Assembly (NCBI RefSeq): GCF_001077535.1
Contig: NZ_CP011968.1
Coordinates: 1,674,001 to 1,738,000 of the forward strand
Direction: 5' to 3'
DNA: 64,000 nt
Source of the DNA: Clostridioides difficile ATCC 9689 = DSM 1296
Lineage (GTDB): Bacteria; Bacillota; Clostridia; Peptostreptococcales; Peptostreptococcaceae
Shown here piece by piece: positions 36,598 through 46,170 of the stretch. How positions within the stretch are numbered: the first letter of the stretch is position 1; each line of letters opens with the position of its first letter. The notes under the pieces are model-generated. The model saw only the letters and a list, made by a program, of their open reading frames with translations. It was not told the DNA's origin and searched no databases. Both the position numbers and the translations under genes were made by a program.

Positions 36598-37119
36598 TTA
36601 GAAACTCATGACATTATTTCTTAGATAGTGATTAAATTTATCATATTCCATTTTAGATAACTTTTCTGGGTAAGACATTACAATCAGGTTATGCCCATTA
36701 AATTTTTCATGGTATGGTGGATGAATGTGTTCATAATTATTTGTCTTATATTTTACTCTTTCATAGAACGCCTTGCGATAAATTGAAATCTCATCAATTG
36801 GAAGGTCAATTTCTAAAATAATAGTTTTTCCTTTCTTATTTAAAAGCTCTAACGCTCTTTGTCCATATCTATTATTGCGCATTTCTGGAAAAATGCAGAA
36901 ATGTTCTACATAGATAAAGTCATCTGTTTCCCAACATAAAATTATGCCGACAAACTGGTTTTTATTATAAATTAAATTGAATTGATATTCTTTATTTTTC
37001 AAAATTTCTTCTTGCAAAGAAGATTTTCTTTGTTCATGAAATGGGAAACTAATTTTATATAATTCCATAGCCTTGTAATATAATTTATTTTCACTGGTTC
37101 TTAACCGTTCAAATTTCAC
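36598..37119 (-). CDS. GNAT family acetyltransferase
   Basis: 173-aa acetyl-CoA-dependent N-acetyltransferase. The central part fits the GNAT fold: N-K-N-Q-F-V-G-I-I-L-C-W-E-T (beta strand), I-Y-V-E-H-F-C-I-F-P-E-M-R-N-N-R-Y-G-Q-R-A-L-E-L-L (the acetyl-CoA pyrophosphate loop, here R-N-N-R-Y-G-Q) and I-I-L-E-I-D-L-P. GTG at 37119 is six bases after AGGAGG; an in-frame GTG at 37137 lies before that site and is not used. Substrate unknown. Confidence 0.83.
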   Translation of the reverse strand: MKFERLRTSENKLYYKAMELYKISFPFHEQRKSSLQEEILKNKEYQFNLIYNKNQFVGIILCWETDDFIYVEHFCIFPEMRNNRYGQRALELLNKKGKTIILEIDLPIDEISIYRKAFYERVKYKTNNYEHIHPPYHEKFNGHNLIVMSYPEKLSKMEYDKFNHYLRNNVMSF

Positions 37120-37474
37120 TTTACTCCTCCTAATCACGAAAATTCCAATTTATTTATGAGTTCATTTTACCATAGTCAGTATTTGCATACAATGTGTTTT
37201 AAGTTGAGTGTCATTTCTTTCTTTTATTTATGTTTATATCTCATAGACTAAGAGATAATTACTTAAGACATAACTAAAAACTATTATATTAAGCTTTGAT
37301 AATCTAAAAACAGTATATTTATGGACTTTTCTAGGTCTAAAAGTAATCTTAATAATTTTAGAAGTTACAAAAAAGTTACATAAATTTGGAAAGCTATAAT
37401 ATACATATATAATATAAGGTTAAAACTGTAATGAATAATATTAATTTAAAATTTGAACATGGAAGGAGATTATT
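37120..37474 (+). other. Gene-free divergent region
   Basis: Holds the upstream regions of the minus-strand GNAT gene and the plus-strand 3D-domain gene. A TATAAT-like box lies near 37400 but I could not pair it with a good -35 element. No repeat or gene is evident. Confidence 0.4.
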
Positions 37475-38272
37475 ATGGAGAAAAGAGAAAAGAGGATAAT
37501 AATATCATCTTTATTAAGTGTATCAATTTTAATGGGTTTGGTAAGTATATATTCTATATTAAATAAAGAAGACATAATTTTAACTGTTAAGGGTCAAGAG
37601 CAAAAAGTATCTTCCTTTAAGAAAACAGTTGAGGAACTTTTGGATGAACAGGGTGTAAAGTATAATTCTGAAGATAAGATTAATCCAAGTTTAGATACAG
37701 AACTAAAAGATGATATGAAAATAAAAGTTGTTAAGGTAACTAAAAGTAAAAAAGAAGAGATTGAAAAAATTCCATTTGATACAAAGCATGTAAATGATAG
37801 TAATTTGTTAAAAGGAAAATCTAAAGTTTATCAAGAAGGTCAAGAAGGAGAAAAAAAACTAGTCTATAATTTAACTTACCATGATGGAAAGTTAGTCAAA
37901 AAAGTCTTATCAAAAGAAGTAATATCTAAGGAGCCAACTACAAAAATTATAAAATATGGAACTAAAGAAAAAGTACTAATAGCATCAAGAGGAGCAAATA
38001 TAAGAGGAGGCAAACATATGAAAGTGGTTGCCACTGCATATGCAGGAGATACAATAACATCTACTGGTACAACTCCAAGATGGGGTGTTATTGCAGTTGA
38101 CCCACGTGTAATACCATATGGAACAAAAGTATATATACCTAAACTGGGTATGACTTTTGTAGCAGAAGATTGTGGAGGTGCAATTAAAGGTAATAGAATA
38201 GACATTTTTATGAACAGTGAAGGAAAAGCTTCAAATTGGGGAAGGAAAAGTATAGATATATATCTACATTAA
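37475..38272 (+). CDS. YabE-like cell-wall protein: DUF348, G5 and 3D domains
   Basis: 265-aa exported wall protein. One N-terminal membrane/signal segment (about residues 8-28), a DUF348 ubiquitin-like domain (about 33-78), a G5 domain (about 85-165) and a C-terminal 3D domain (about 185-262) with V-V-A-T-A-Y, W-G-V-I-A-V-D-P-R-V-I-P-Y-G-T-K-V-Y-I-P and the A-E-D-C-G-G-A-I-K-G-N-R-I-D-I-F Asp triad. 3D domains resemble lytic transglycosylase MltA, so a role in peptidoglycan cleavage or resuscitation is likely. Start after GGAAGGAGA. Confidence 0.88.
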   Translation: MEKREKRIIISSLLSVSILMGLVSIYSILNKEDIILTVKGQEQKVSSFKKTVEELLDEQGVKYNSEDKINPSLDTELKDDMKIKVVKVTKSKKEEIEKIPFDTKHVNDSNLLKGKSKVYQEGQEGEKKLVYNLTYHDGKLVKKVLSKEVISKEPTTKIIKYGTKEKVLIASRGANIRGGKHMKVVATAYAGDTITSTGTTPRWGVIAVDPRVIPYGTKVYIPKLGMTFVAEDCGGAIKGNRIDIFMNSEGKASNWGRKSIDIYLH

Positions 38273-38381
38273 ATTAGTGAATAGAATAACTTTACTTGAA
38301 GGACAAAAAAGTATAAAATATGAATTAACTAAACTGTTAGATTATTCTTAAAACATAAAAATATATCTAAGGGGGGATAAG

Positions 38382-38972
38382 ATGAAAATAGTCTGCTTAG
38401 GAGACAGTTTAACGTATGGATTTGGGGTATCACGAAGTAATTCATGGACAAACATTGTAAATAAAGAGACTCGATTAGAAATAGTAAATAAGGGTATAAA
38501 TGGTGATACAACAAGTGGTATGTTAGCTAGGTTTAATGAAGATGTTGTAAAAAACTCTCCTGATATAGTTTTTATAATGGGTGGCACCAATGATTTTATT
38601 GCTGGTGCGGGAAATAAAATTATTAATTCTAATATAATGGCTATGGTGCATCAGTCATATTCAAAAAATATTATACCTATAATAGGTATACCATTAAAAC
38701 CAGATATTCCAAATGTTAGGGAAGATTGGAGTTGTTTTACTGATTTTAATATAGTATCTCAAAACTTAGAATCATATAGTTATTGGATAAAAAAATTTTG
38801 TATGACATTTAATACTAATTTCGTAGATTTTTATTCAGAATATAATAAAAATATGGAACTAGAAGGATATAAAAAATTATATTTTGATGGGTTACATCCA
38901 ACCAAAGAGGGTCATAGAATAATGGCAGACATTTTTATTAATTCAATTAATAAGTATATAGAAGAGTTATAG
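38382..38972 (+). CDS. SGNH/GDSL-type hydrolase
   Basis: 196-aa serine esterase. Block I C-L-G-D-S-L-T-Y-G with the nucleophile Ser (residue 9), block II G-I-N-G-D-T, block III M-G-G-T-N-D-F and block V F-D-G-L-H-P-T-K-E-G-H with catalytic Asp/His are all present. No signal peptide, so cytosolic. AAGGGGGGAT precedes the start. Substrate unknown; homologues include thioesterases and carbohydrate deacetylases. Confidence 0.9.
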   Translation: MKIVCLGDSLTYGFGVSRSNSWTNIVNKETRLEIVNKGINGDTTSGMLARFNEDVVKNSPDIVFIMGGTNDFIAGAGNKIINSNIMAMVHQSYSKNIIPIIGIPLKPDIPNVREDWSCFTDFNIVSQNLESYSYWIKKFCMTFNTNFVDFYSEYNKNMELEGYKKLYFDGLHPTKEGHRIMADIFINSINKYIEEL

Positions 38973-39037
38973 ATTACATTAAAATGCTTGTTTATGCGTC
39001 AGTTGCAATAAATACATACAGTAGAGAGGGGTTTATT

Positions 39038-40735
39038 ATGGATTATACTAAAACTTATGAAGAGTGGATAAAGGGTTCATATTTTGATGAAGATACAAAG
39101 CTAGAGTTGGAGAATATAAAAAATAATGAAAAAGAAATAGAGGATAGATTCTATAAGGATTTAGAATTTGGGACTGCGGGTCTTAGAGGAATAATTGAAG
39201 CAGGAACGAATAGAATAAATAAGTACACAGTTAGAAGAGCTACTTTTGGATTGGCAAACTATATATTAGAAAACACAACAAAAGAAGAAACAAGTAGAGG
39301 AGTAGTAATAGCTCATGATAATAGACACAAGTCTAGACAATTCTGTATAGAATCTGCAAATACTTTGGCAGCATGTGGTATAAAAGCATATATATTTGAT
39401 AGTTTGAGAACTACTCCAGAATTATCTTTTGCTGTTAGAAGCTTAAATGCAATCGCTGGTATAGTCATAACAGCAAGCCATAATCCTCCAGAATATAATG
39501 GATATAAGGTATACTGGGAAGATGGAGCACAAGTTATGCCAGAGATTGCAAATGCAATAACAGAGAAAGTAAATAGTATACATGATTATAGTACAATACC
39601 AACCTTAACGGAAGCTAATAAAAATTTGGTAGTTTTGTTGGACGAATCACAAGATACTAAATTTATAGAAGCAGTAAAAAGCCAAATTATAAGAAAAGAT
39701 TTAGTTAAAAATGTAGGTAAAAGCTTTAAGATAGTTTATACACCTCTTTGTGGAACAGGGAATGTTCCAATAAGAAGAGCATTGAAAGAAGTTGGTTTTG
39801 AAAATATAATTGTAGTTCCAGAAGAAGAAAATCCAGACCCAAATTTTGCAGGGCTTGATTATCCAAATCCAGAAGAGAAAAAAGCTTTAAATAGAGGTAT
39901 ATTACTCGCAAAAGAAAAAGGAGCAGACCTTGTAATAGCAACTGACCCAGATTGTGATAGAGTAGGTGTAGCAGTAAAAACTACTACAGGTGAGTATGCT
40001 TTACTTACAGGAAATCAAATTGGTGGTATGCTGACACATTATATAATAGAAGGATTAAAAGAAAATAATAAATTAAAAGAAAATCCTACAATAATAAAAA
40101 CCATAGTTACATCAGAATTTGGAGCAGATATAGCTAAAGCAAATAATGTTGATGTATTAAATGTTCTTACAGGTTTTAAATTTATTGGTGAAAAAATAAA
40201 ATTATTTGAACAAAATAAAAATAGAAGTTATGTATTTGGATATGAAGAAAGTTATGGTTACTTAGTTGGGACTCATGCTAGAGATAAAGATGGTGTAGTT
40301 TCTTCATTGTTAATATCTGAAATGGCAGCATTTTACTATTCAAAAGGTATGAGTTTATATGATGGTTTAATAGAACTTTATAAAAAGTATGGATTTTTCA
40401 AAGAACAGACTATATCTTTGACTTTAAAAGGTATAGAAGGTGTAGAAAAGATAAAAGAAATAATATCTTATTTTAGAGAAAATCAAATTGATTATATAAA
40501 TAGTATTAAAGTAGTTGATAAAAAAGATTATAAAAATGGTATAGATAATCTTCCTAAATCTGATGTTTTAAAATACTTTTTGGAAGATGAATCTTGGGTA
40601 GCTATAAGACCATCTGGAACAGAACCAAAACTTAAATTTTACATAGCTGTAAAAGGAGCTAGTGATATTGAAGCAGATAAAAAGATTCAAGGTTTGAAAA
40701 AGTATATAGATGACATGGTCGAAAAATTAAAATAA
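39038..40735 (+). CDS. Phosphoglucomutase/phosphomannomutase
   Basis: 565-aa alpha-D-phosphohexomutase interconverting hexose 1- and 6-phosphates. Four-domain signature: L-E-F-G-T-A-G-L-R-G near the N-terminus, T-A-S-H-N-P-P-E-Y-N-G-Y-K with the phospho-Ser (about residue 145), metal loop A-T-D-P-D-C-D-R-V-G-V (about 305), sugar loop G-Y-E-E-S-Y-G-Y and phosphate loop R-P-S-G-T-E-P-K. ATG at 39038 follows GAGAGGGG; an upstream in-frame ATG at 38984 has no ribosome-binding site. The length and G-Y-E-E-S-Y-G motif fit the PgcA-type group that supplies glucose-1-phosphate for surface glycans. Confidence 0.92.
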   Translation: MDYTKTYEEWIKGSYFDEDTKLELENIKNNEKEIEDRFYKDLEFGTAGLRGIIEAGTNRINKYTVRRATFGLANYILENTTKEETSRGVVIAHDNRHKSRQFCIESANTLAACGIKAYIFDSLRTTPELSFAVRSLNAIAGIVITASHNPPEYNGYKVYWEDGAQVMPEIANAITEKVNSIHDYSTIPTLTEANKNLVVLLDESQDTKFIEAVKSQIIRKDLVKNVGKSFKIVYTPLCGTGNVPIRRALKEVGFENIIVVPEEENPDPNFAGLDYPNPEEKKALNRGILLAKEKGADLVIATDPDCDRVGVAVKTTTGEYALLTGNQIGGMLTHYIIEGLKENNKLKENPTIIKTIVTSEFGADIAKANNVDVLNVLTGFKFIGEKIKLFEQNKNRSYVFGYEESYGYLVGTHARDKDGVVSSLLISEMAAFYYSKGMSLYDGLIELYKKYGFFKEQTISLTLKGIEGVEKIKEIISYFRENQIDYINSIKVVDKKDYKNGIDNLPKSDVLKYFLEDESWVAIRPSGTEPKLKFYIAVKGASDIEADKKIQGLKKYIDDMVEKLK

Positions 40736-40778
40736 AATATTATTATTTTATAAGATAATTTTGTAATAATATTTATTT

Positions 40779-40852
40779 AGCTGAAAATTATAATTTACTT
40801 TCATTGAGTAGAATATGGAAATGTTAGTAGAATTGTTATTTTCAGCTTTTAT
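40779..40852 (+). terminator. Terminator after the phosphoglucomutase gene
   Basis: AGCTGAAAAT (40779-40788) and ATTTTCAGCT (40838-40847) form a 10-bp perfect stem with a long loop, followed by TTTTATTT. Its ends resemble those of the palindrome at 8683-8755. Confidence 0.75.
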
Positions 40853-40948
40853 TTGTGTTATTTTTACTTAAATAATTATATTATAGAATGAATCTGAGTA
40901 TAATTAATATTGTATAATGAAATTAATTTGATAGAAAAGGGGATATTT

Positions 40949-41788
40949 ATGTTTGGTATAGATAAGAAATTGATTGAATATATAATTGCAAAATCCAATT
41001 ACAGTGAATTAAGTTCAAAGTCAGCAGAAGTATCTTTCTTCTTAATGTTGTCCATATTTCCTTTTTTAATATTTACAATAAGTTCTATAGCTTATATACC
41101 GATTCTTCATTTAAATAAGTATATAGCTTTGTTTAGAAATATGATGCCAGAAGGTGCTTTTGCTGTGTTATCTTCAATCATAGTTTCTGCAATAGACAAT
41201 AGAAACCTGAAATTTTTAGCAGTCAGTTTTGTACTTACTATGTGGACATTTTCAAGAGCAGTAAAAGCTCTTATTAAAGGAATGAATAGAGCCTATAAAG
41301 TTAAAGAAACTAGGTCTTTTTTTAAAATTTTATCTATATCATTTTTATTTACAATAATGCTTTTGGTCCTTATTTTTTTATCTATGATATTTTTAGTTTA
41401 CGGGGAAAAAATAGGTTATTTTATTTTTAATCTTGTAGGATTGGATGAGATATTTATAAAAATATGGGATATTCTAAGATACACTGTAGGTATAATAACA
41501 ATAATAGTGATATTTACACTTTTATATAAATACACTCCAAATAAAAAGTTAACTATTAAAGAATCTGCGCCAGGTGCTATTTTTGCTACTTTTGCTTGGT
41601 TTTTAGTATCATTTTTATATTCTTATTATACAAATTACTATGCTAACTATGAAGTAATCTATGGAAGTATAGCTGAAATAATTGTACTTATGACCTGGAT
41701 GTATTTTAGTAGTTGGTCTATCGTTATTGGCTATGAGGTAAATTCAAGATTGTATTTTAGAAAGATAAGACATGAAATGTTAAAGTAA
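40949..41788 (+). CDS. YihY/UPF0761 family membrane protein
   Basis: 279-aa protein with about six membrane helices. Typical family features are A-E-V-S-F-F-L-M-L-S-I-F-P-F near residues 23-36, W-T-F-S-R-A-V-K-A-L-I-K-G-M-N-R-A-Y near 95-112, and G-A-I-F-A-T-F-A-W near 205-215. Often annotated ribonuclease BN, which is a historical misassignment. Role unsettled. The ATG at 40949 follows AAAGGGGA; an earlier in-frame ATG (40910) is less well supported. Confidence 0.88.
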   Translation: MFGIDKKLIEYIIAKSNYSELSSKSAEVSFFLMLSIFPFLIFTISSIAYIPILHLNKYIALFRNMMPEGAFAVLSSIIVSAIDNRNLKFLAVSFVLTMWTFSRAVKALIKGMNRAYKVKETRSFFKILSISFLFTIMLLVLIFLSMIFLVYGEKIGYFIFNLVGLDEIFIKIWDILRYTVGIITIIVIFTLLYKYTPNKKLTIKESAPGAIFATFAWFLVSFLYSYYTNYYANYEVIYGSIAEIIVLMTWMYFSSWSIVIGYEVNSRLYFRKIRHEMLK

Positions 41789-41863
41789 AGTATTTAAAAT
41801 AAAAGAGAGTATTTAGTATTATAAATGTAATTGAATTAATAAAGAAATATTGACATTTAAGTT

Positions 41864-41895
41864 AAAAAGTCTAGAATTTTTCTGGGCTTTTTTTA
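41864..41895 (+). terminator. Terminator after the YihY-family gene
   Basis: AAAAAGTCTAG (41864-41874) pairs with CTGGGCTTTTT (41882-41892) with G-T pairs, followed by T. Confidence 0.75.
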
Positions 41896-42304
41896 TTTTT
41901 AGTATAACTTGACAAATTTTATTTAATGGGATAGTTTTAATTTATAATCATCTTTAAAAAGATGACTATTGATAAGTAAGAGATAAAATTGGTAAGTATC
42001 AAAAAATATACTAAATAAAAATTATAGTCCTAATGAGTTAATTTCTGTATTTTCAAATAATGCAGTATTTAGTCATGTGTTTTTATATGTGCCTGTATTT
42101 CTAATTACCAATATATTAGAATAAGCTACTGTAATTAGATTTAGAAAAAAGCGACATAAATAATTATAAACAAATAATAAATTACATAAAATTAAATTTA
42201 TTCACAAGTATATCTTATAAAATATGTTATAATTAATAGAAAATTGTCATATAATTAATTAAGTAGTATTATTATAAATAACATTGAAAGGTAGTGGTTA
42301 GAAT
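41896..42304 (+). other. Gene-free stretch before the histidine kinase
   Basis: AT-rich. One short hairpin (TCATCTTT / AAAGATGA near 41948-41966). No frame or promoter convincing enough to call. Confidence 0.4.
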
Positions 42305-44161
42305 ATGGATACCCATAATAAATATGTAAATTTTATAAAAAATATACCTGTACCTTTTTTATATTGTAGAATTGTAAAGAGACAAGAAGATATAGAATAT
42401 CGAGTAGAATATATAAGTAAGGGTATGGGCAAAGTATTACAATTAGAAGAAGGTATTTGTGATAAAAATATACTAGATGTATTGCCTGTATTTAAGTCTA
42501 AAAAATATTTCAAAGAGTTGTTCTCAAATGAAGTGGATTGTATAAAAAGGTACATTCCGACACTTAAAAACTGGATAAATATAAAAAAACAGATAATAGG
42601 GGATTCATACATAATTTTGTATTTTGGTAAAATTGTATTTGATTATAGACAGATAATCGATTCCTTTGATAAAAAGGAAAAAGTAGCTTATATTAAAGAC
42701 GAAGAAGGCATATATATAGATTGCAGTGAAAATTTAATACCAATATTAAATAACAACATTAAAACAACGAAAGATATCTTTGGTAAAAATGATATAGAAG
42801 TATGGGGAGAGAATACAGGAAAATTATTTAGAGATGATTATAGAGAAGGAGTATCTAGTAAAAAAAGATTTTTACAAAATCTTTTTGAATATGAAGAAAC
42901 ATTTTTTATGGTTGAAAAATATTTTTTGTATGATGAAGACGAACTTTTAGGTACTATAGGGATAGTAGACAATATAATATATAGTGGTTACAGTAATAGA
43001 AATTATAACTCAAAAGATTTAATGAAGATGATAGAACACTCAATTCCAGAGAATATGTTTTATAAAGATGTGTATGGAAATTATATTGGATTTAATTCAG
43101 GTTTTTTGAATTTAGCTTGTATGAATAAAGAAGAATTATTAGGGAAGAATAGTTATAAAATATCAGAAGAAGAAGCTTTAATAGATAAGATATTTGAAAG
43201 TGATAAGGGTGTAGTTGAAAATAAAAAAGTAGTTACATTTGAGTTAAATATAAGTATGAATGATGAAAACAAGTGCATTGAGATTACAAAAAGGCCGTTT
43301 TTTGATAGCTATGGAAGTGTTATTGGAATAATTGGAACAGCAAGGGATATAAGTAGAAGAAAAAGATTAGAAGAGGAAATGGATAAAACTAGGATGGAAT
43401 TTTTTGCAAATTTATCCCATGAACTTAGAACGCCTATAAACTTAATATCATCTTCATTACAAGTGATAGAAAAAAAAGAAGCAGATTTAATAGAATCAAA
43501 TGATACTTTAAAAAGAAATTTAGGTATAATAAAACAAAATGGAAATAGAATACTGAGGTTAGTAAATAATGTTATAGATTTTACAAAAATGCAATCAGGA
43601 TATTTAGATTTTAAACCAGAAGAATCTGATATAATTGCATTTATAGAGGAGATATGTATGTCTGTAGCTGATTTTGCAAGCCAAAATAATATACAACTTA
43701 CATTTGATACAGAAATAGAAGAATTTTCAATGTTATTTGATTCAGAAAAATTGGAAAGAATAATATTAAATTTACTTTCTAATGGAATTAAGTACAATAA
43801 GAAAGATGGAAAAATAAATATATTTTTATATGTGAAAGATAATGTATTTAATATGAAAATATCTGATAGTGGTATAGGTATACCAAAAGAAAAAATAGAT
43901 AAAATATTTAATAGGTTTGAACAGATTGACAATGAACTTTCTTACAGAGTTAAAGGAAGTGGTATTGGACTTTCATTAGTGAAATCTTTGGTTGAGTTGC
44001 ATGAGGGAAGTATATCTTTAAAAAGTCAACTTGGTATTGGAAGTGAATTTATAGTTTCATTGCCTGTTAGAAGTAAAAATAATATTGAAAAATATAATCA
44101 TAAAAGAGAAATCAGCAATGAACTAAGTAAAAAATTAGAAATAGAGTTTTCGGATTTATAA
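42305..44161 (+). CDS. ptpC: Orphan PAS-domain histidine kinase, sporulation-associated (CD1579/PtpC type)
   Basis: Soluble sensor kinase, 618 aa, no membrane helix. The N-terminal half holds PAS-like sensor regions, the clearest at about residues 240-345 (M-F-Y-K-D-V-Y-G-N-Y-I-G-F-N ... I-G-T-A-R-D-I-S-R-R-K-R-L-E-E-E). HisKA: S-H-E-L-R-T-P with phospho-acceptor His372. HATPase: N-L-L-S-N-G-I-K-Y-N, D-S-G-I-G-I-P, F-E-Q and G-S-G-I-G-L-S-L-V-K. No response regulator adjoins it. In C. difficile a kinase at this place, directly upstream of hom and cdeM, is known to act on Spo0A; the symbol rests on that match. Confidence 0.88.
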   Translation: MDTHNKYVNFIKNIPVPFLYCRIVKRQEDIEYRVEYISKGMGKVLQLEEGICDKNILDVLPVFKSKKYFKELFSNEVDCIKRYIPTLKNWINIKKQIIGDSYIILYFGKIVFDYRQIIDSFDKKEKVAYIKDEEGIYIDCSENLIPILNNNIKTTKDIFGKNDIEVWGENTGKLFRDDYREGVSSKKRFLQNLFEYEETFFMVEKYFLYDEDELLGTIGIVDNIIYSGYSNRNYNSKDLMKMIEHSIPENMFYKDVYGNYIGFNSGFLNLACMNKEELLGKNSYKISEEEALIDKIFESDKGVVENKKVVTFELNISMNDENKCIEITKRPFFDSYGSVIGIIGTARDISRRKRLEEEMDKTRMEFFANLSHELRTPINLISSSLQVIEKKEADLIESNDTLKRNLGIIKQNGNRILRLVNNVIDFTKMQSGYLDFKPEESDIIAFIEEICMSVADFASQNNIQLTFDTEIEEFSMLFDSEKLERIILNLLSNGIKYNKKDGKINIFLYVKDNVFNMKISDSGIGIPKEKIDKIFNRFEQIDNELSYRVKGSGIGLSLVKSLVELHEGSISLKSQLGIGSEFIVSLPVRSKNNIEKYNHKREISNELSKKLEIEFSDL

Positions 44162-44195
44162 GTTTAAATATAAAAAATAAAATTTTAAAAAAGTA

Positions 44196-44224
44196 TTGAC
44201 AATTGATTTAGAAGGGTTTAAAAT
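44196..44224 (+). promoter_or_regulatory. Promoter of the hom T-box leader
   Basis: TTGACA (44196-44201), 17-base spacer, TAAAAT (44219-44224). Confidence 0.8.
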
Positions 44225-44249
44225 AAATTACAACATAATAAATAAAAAG

Positions 44250-44506
44250 GCGATGAATAGGAAGAGTAAATCTAATTCGATTACCAGAGAGAAGAGTCCG
44301 TTGGCTGGAAGACTTTTTAAATTAGAGGGATTGAAAACTACCTAGGAGCTACTTTCTGAAGTCATCTGCATTAGTAGATTTTAGTAAGAATAGTCGTTAG
44401 CTGCGTTAAAGTGTAAAGTGAGTTTTCATGACATATGAAAACTAAATTAGGTGGAACCGCGGGAATAATACTCTCGTCCTTATGTTATAAGGATGAGAGT
44501 TTTTTG
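44250..44506 (+). promoter_or_regulatory. T-box leader 1, threonine specifier, upstream of hom
   Basis: T-box sequence AGGTGGAACCGCGGG at 44449-44463. Stem I base TAGG (44258-44261) pairs with CCTA (44341-44344), placing the specifier ACT at 44337-44339 (Thr), followed by A. The terminator is a 14-bp stem ACTCTCGTCCTTAT / ATAAGGATGAGAGT (44470-44500) with six T. Confidence 0.9.
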
Positions 44507-44554
44507 TTATTTAAAAATATAAACAGTAATCATAATAATTATAGAAAATATAAA

Positions 44555-44806
44555 AGCAATGAATAGGAAGAGTAAATTTAATTCGACTATCAGAGAGGAA
44601 AGTTCACAGGCTGAAAGACTTTCTAAGTTTGAGAAATTGAAAACTACCTAGGAGCTGTGGTCTGAAGTTACTTTAAAAAGTTTTAGTAAGACTAACCGTT
44701 AACTGCGTTAAAGTGTAAAGTGGATTTTATCAATAAATGATAAAATCAAATTGGGTGGAACCGCGAGTATAGACTCGTCCCTTTATATAGGGATGAGTCT
44801 ATTTTT
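44555..44806 (+). promoter_or_regulatory. T-box leader 2, threonine specifier, upstream of hom
   Basis: A second complete T-box follows the first. T-box GGGTGGAACCGCGAG is at 44753-44767; stem I base TAGG (44564-44567) pairs with CCTA, and the specifier is again ACT (44643-44645). Terminator AGACTCGTCCC / GGGATGAGTCT (44771-44800) with a T-run. Its body is similar to T-box 1, pointing to duplication. Confidence 0.9.
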
Positions 44807-44869
44807 ATTGCAATAAAAGATTGAAAATAAAAAAAAATCGGAAAATTATAAATTTAGGAGGAAAATAAA

Positions 44870-46087
44870 ATGGAGAATAAAGTGAAAATTGGAGTACTAG
44901 GATATGGAGTTGTAGGAAGTGGACTTATAGATATAATAGATAATAATAAAGAAAAAAGAAATATAGAAATAGTTGGAATTTTAGTTAATAATTTGGAAAA
45001 ACATAAGGATAAAAAATATTCTAATATAATAACTAATAATATAGATGATATATTTAATAAAGATATAGATATACTTGTTGAAGTCATGGGTGGTTTAGAA
45101 CCATCATTATCTTATATAAAAAAAGCATTAAACAATAAAATTCATGTTGTTACAGCAAATAAAGATTTGTTAGCTGAATGTGGAGATGAGCTTGCAAAAT
45201 TAGCAAGTGAAAATAAAGTAAGTATTAAATTTGAAGCTTCAGTTGCAGGAGGTATACCAGTATTAAAACCAATAATAGAATCACTAGAAGGAAATAATAT
45301 AGATAGTATAAATGCAATTTTAAATGGAACTACTAATTTTATATTATCTAAAATGTATGATGAGAATCTATCTTATGATATGGCATTAAGACAAGCACAA
45401 GAATTAGGTTTTGCTGAAGCAAATCCAGAGTCAGATGTATTAGGGTATGATGCTGCTAGAAAACTATCAATATTATCAACTCTAGCTTATGACAATAGAG
45501 TATATTGGAAAGATGTGTATTTAGAAGGAATTACAGATATAGATGAAAAAGATATTGAATATGCAAAAAAATTAAATTGTAAAATAAAATTGATTGGTCA
45601 AAGTAAGTATGAAAATGATAAAGTAAGTGCTTTTGTTAGACCTGTTTTAGTAGAAAAAGATAATATCCTTGCTAGAATAGACAATGAGTTCAATGCTGTC
45701 ATAGTGAATGGAGATTCAGTAGGAGAAGTTTCTTTTGTAGGTAAAGGAGCTGGAAGTTTAGCAACAGGAAGTGCGGTTTATTCAGATGTTATAGATATAA
45801 TAGATAATAGAGTTTCAAGTATAGATTCTTTTACTAAAGATAAAATACAAGTTAATAAAATAGTTAGAGAAAAGTGTGGAGCACTTCTTAGATTTAAAAA
45901 ATGTAATAAAGATGAAATTCTAAATATAGTTGAGAATTGTTTAGTAAAATTCGATATTTTAAATGATGATGATGAACTTGCTATTATGGTTTATGCTGAT
46001 TCTGAATATGAAATAAACAACAGTTTATGTCTAATAAAAGATAAAGGATACTGCGAAAAAATGAATAAAATGTTGAAAATAAGTTAA
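44870..46087 (+). CDS. hom: Homoserine dehydrogenase
   Basis: NAD(P)H-dependent reduction of aspartate semialdehyde to homoserine, the branch point to threonine and methionine. 405 aa. N-terminal Rossmann motif G-V-L-G-Y-G-V-V-G-S-G (about residues 8-18), V-T-A-N-K-D-L-L near 98, the catalytic region G-G-I-P-V-L-K-P near 132 and N-G-T-T-N-F-I-L-S near 154, and G-F-A-E-A-N-P-E-S-D-V-L-G-Y-D-A near 180. The C-terminal 70 residues look like a divergent ACT domain. Control by two Thr T-boxes agrees with the pathway. GGAGGAAA precedes the ATG. Confidence 0.94.
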   Translation: MENKVKIGVLGYGVVGSGLIDIIDNNKEKRNIEIVGILVNNLEKHKDKKYSNIITNNIDDIFNKDIDILVEVMGGLEPSLSYIKKALNNKIHVVTANKDLLAECGDELAKLASENKVSIKFEASVAGGIPVLKPIIESLEGNNIDSINAILNGTTNFILSKMYDENLSYDMALRQAQELGFAEANPESDVLGYDAARKLSILSTLAYDNRVYWKDVYLEGITDIDEKDIEYAKKLNCKIKLIGQSKYENDKVSAFVRPVLVEKDNILARIDNEFNAVIVNGDSVGEVSFVGKGAGSLATGSAVYSDVIDIIDNRVSSIDSFTKDKIQVNKIVREKCGALLRFKKCNKDEILNIVENCLVKFDILNDDDELAIMVYADSEYEINNSLCLIKDKGYCEKMNKMLKIS

Positions 46088-46144
46088 AAAAGAAAAAATA
46101 TAAGTTTATATGTAACATATTTTGACGATTTTAATACTATATAG

Positions 46145-46170
46145 TATGAGATGAAACAAAACATCTCATA
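46145..46170 (+). other. Hairpin in the cdeM leader
   Basis: TATGAGATG (46145-46153) and CATCTCATA (46162-46170) form a perfect 9-bp stem with an eight-base loop about 35 bases before the start codon. It is followed by A, not T, so it is more likely an mRNA-stabilising 5' structure than a terminator on this strand. Confidence 0.6.

Noticed and set aside
37120-37137. Upstream GTG start for the GNAT gene
   Set aside because: The AGGAGG site lies inside that extension, so the ribosome would start at the GTG at 37119.
40949-41788. Ribonuclease BN
   Set aside because: The YihY family was once given this name, but RNase BN/Z activity belongs to a different protein family; this is a membrane protein.
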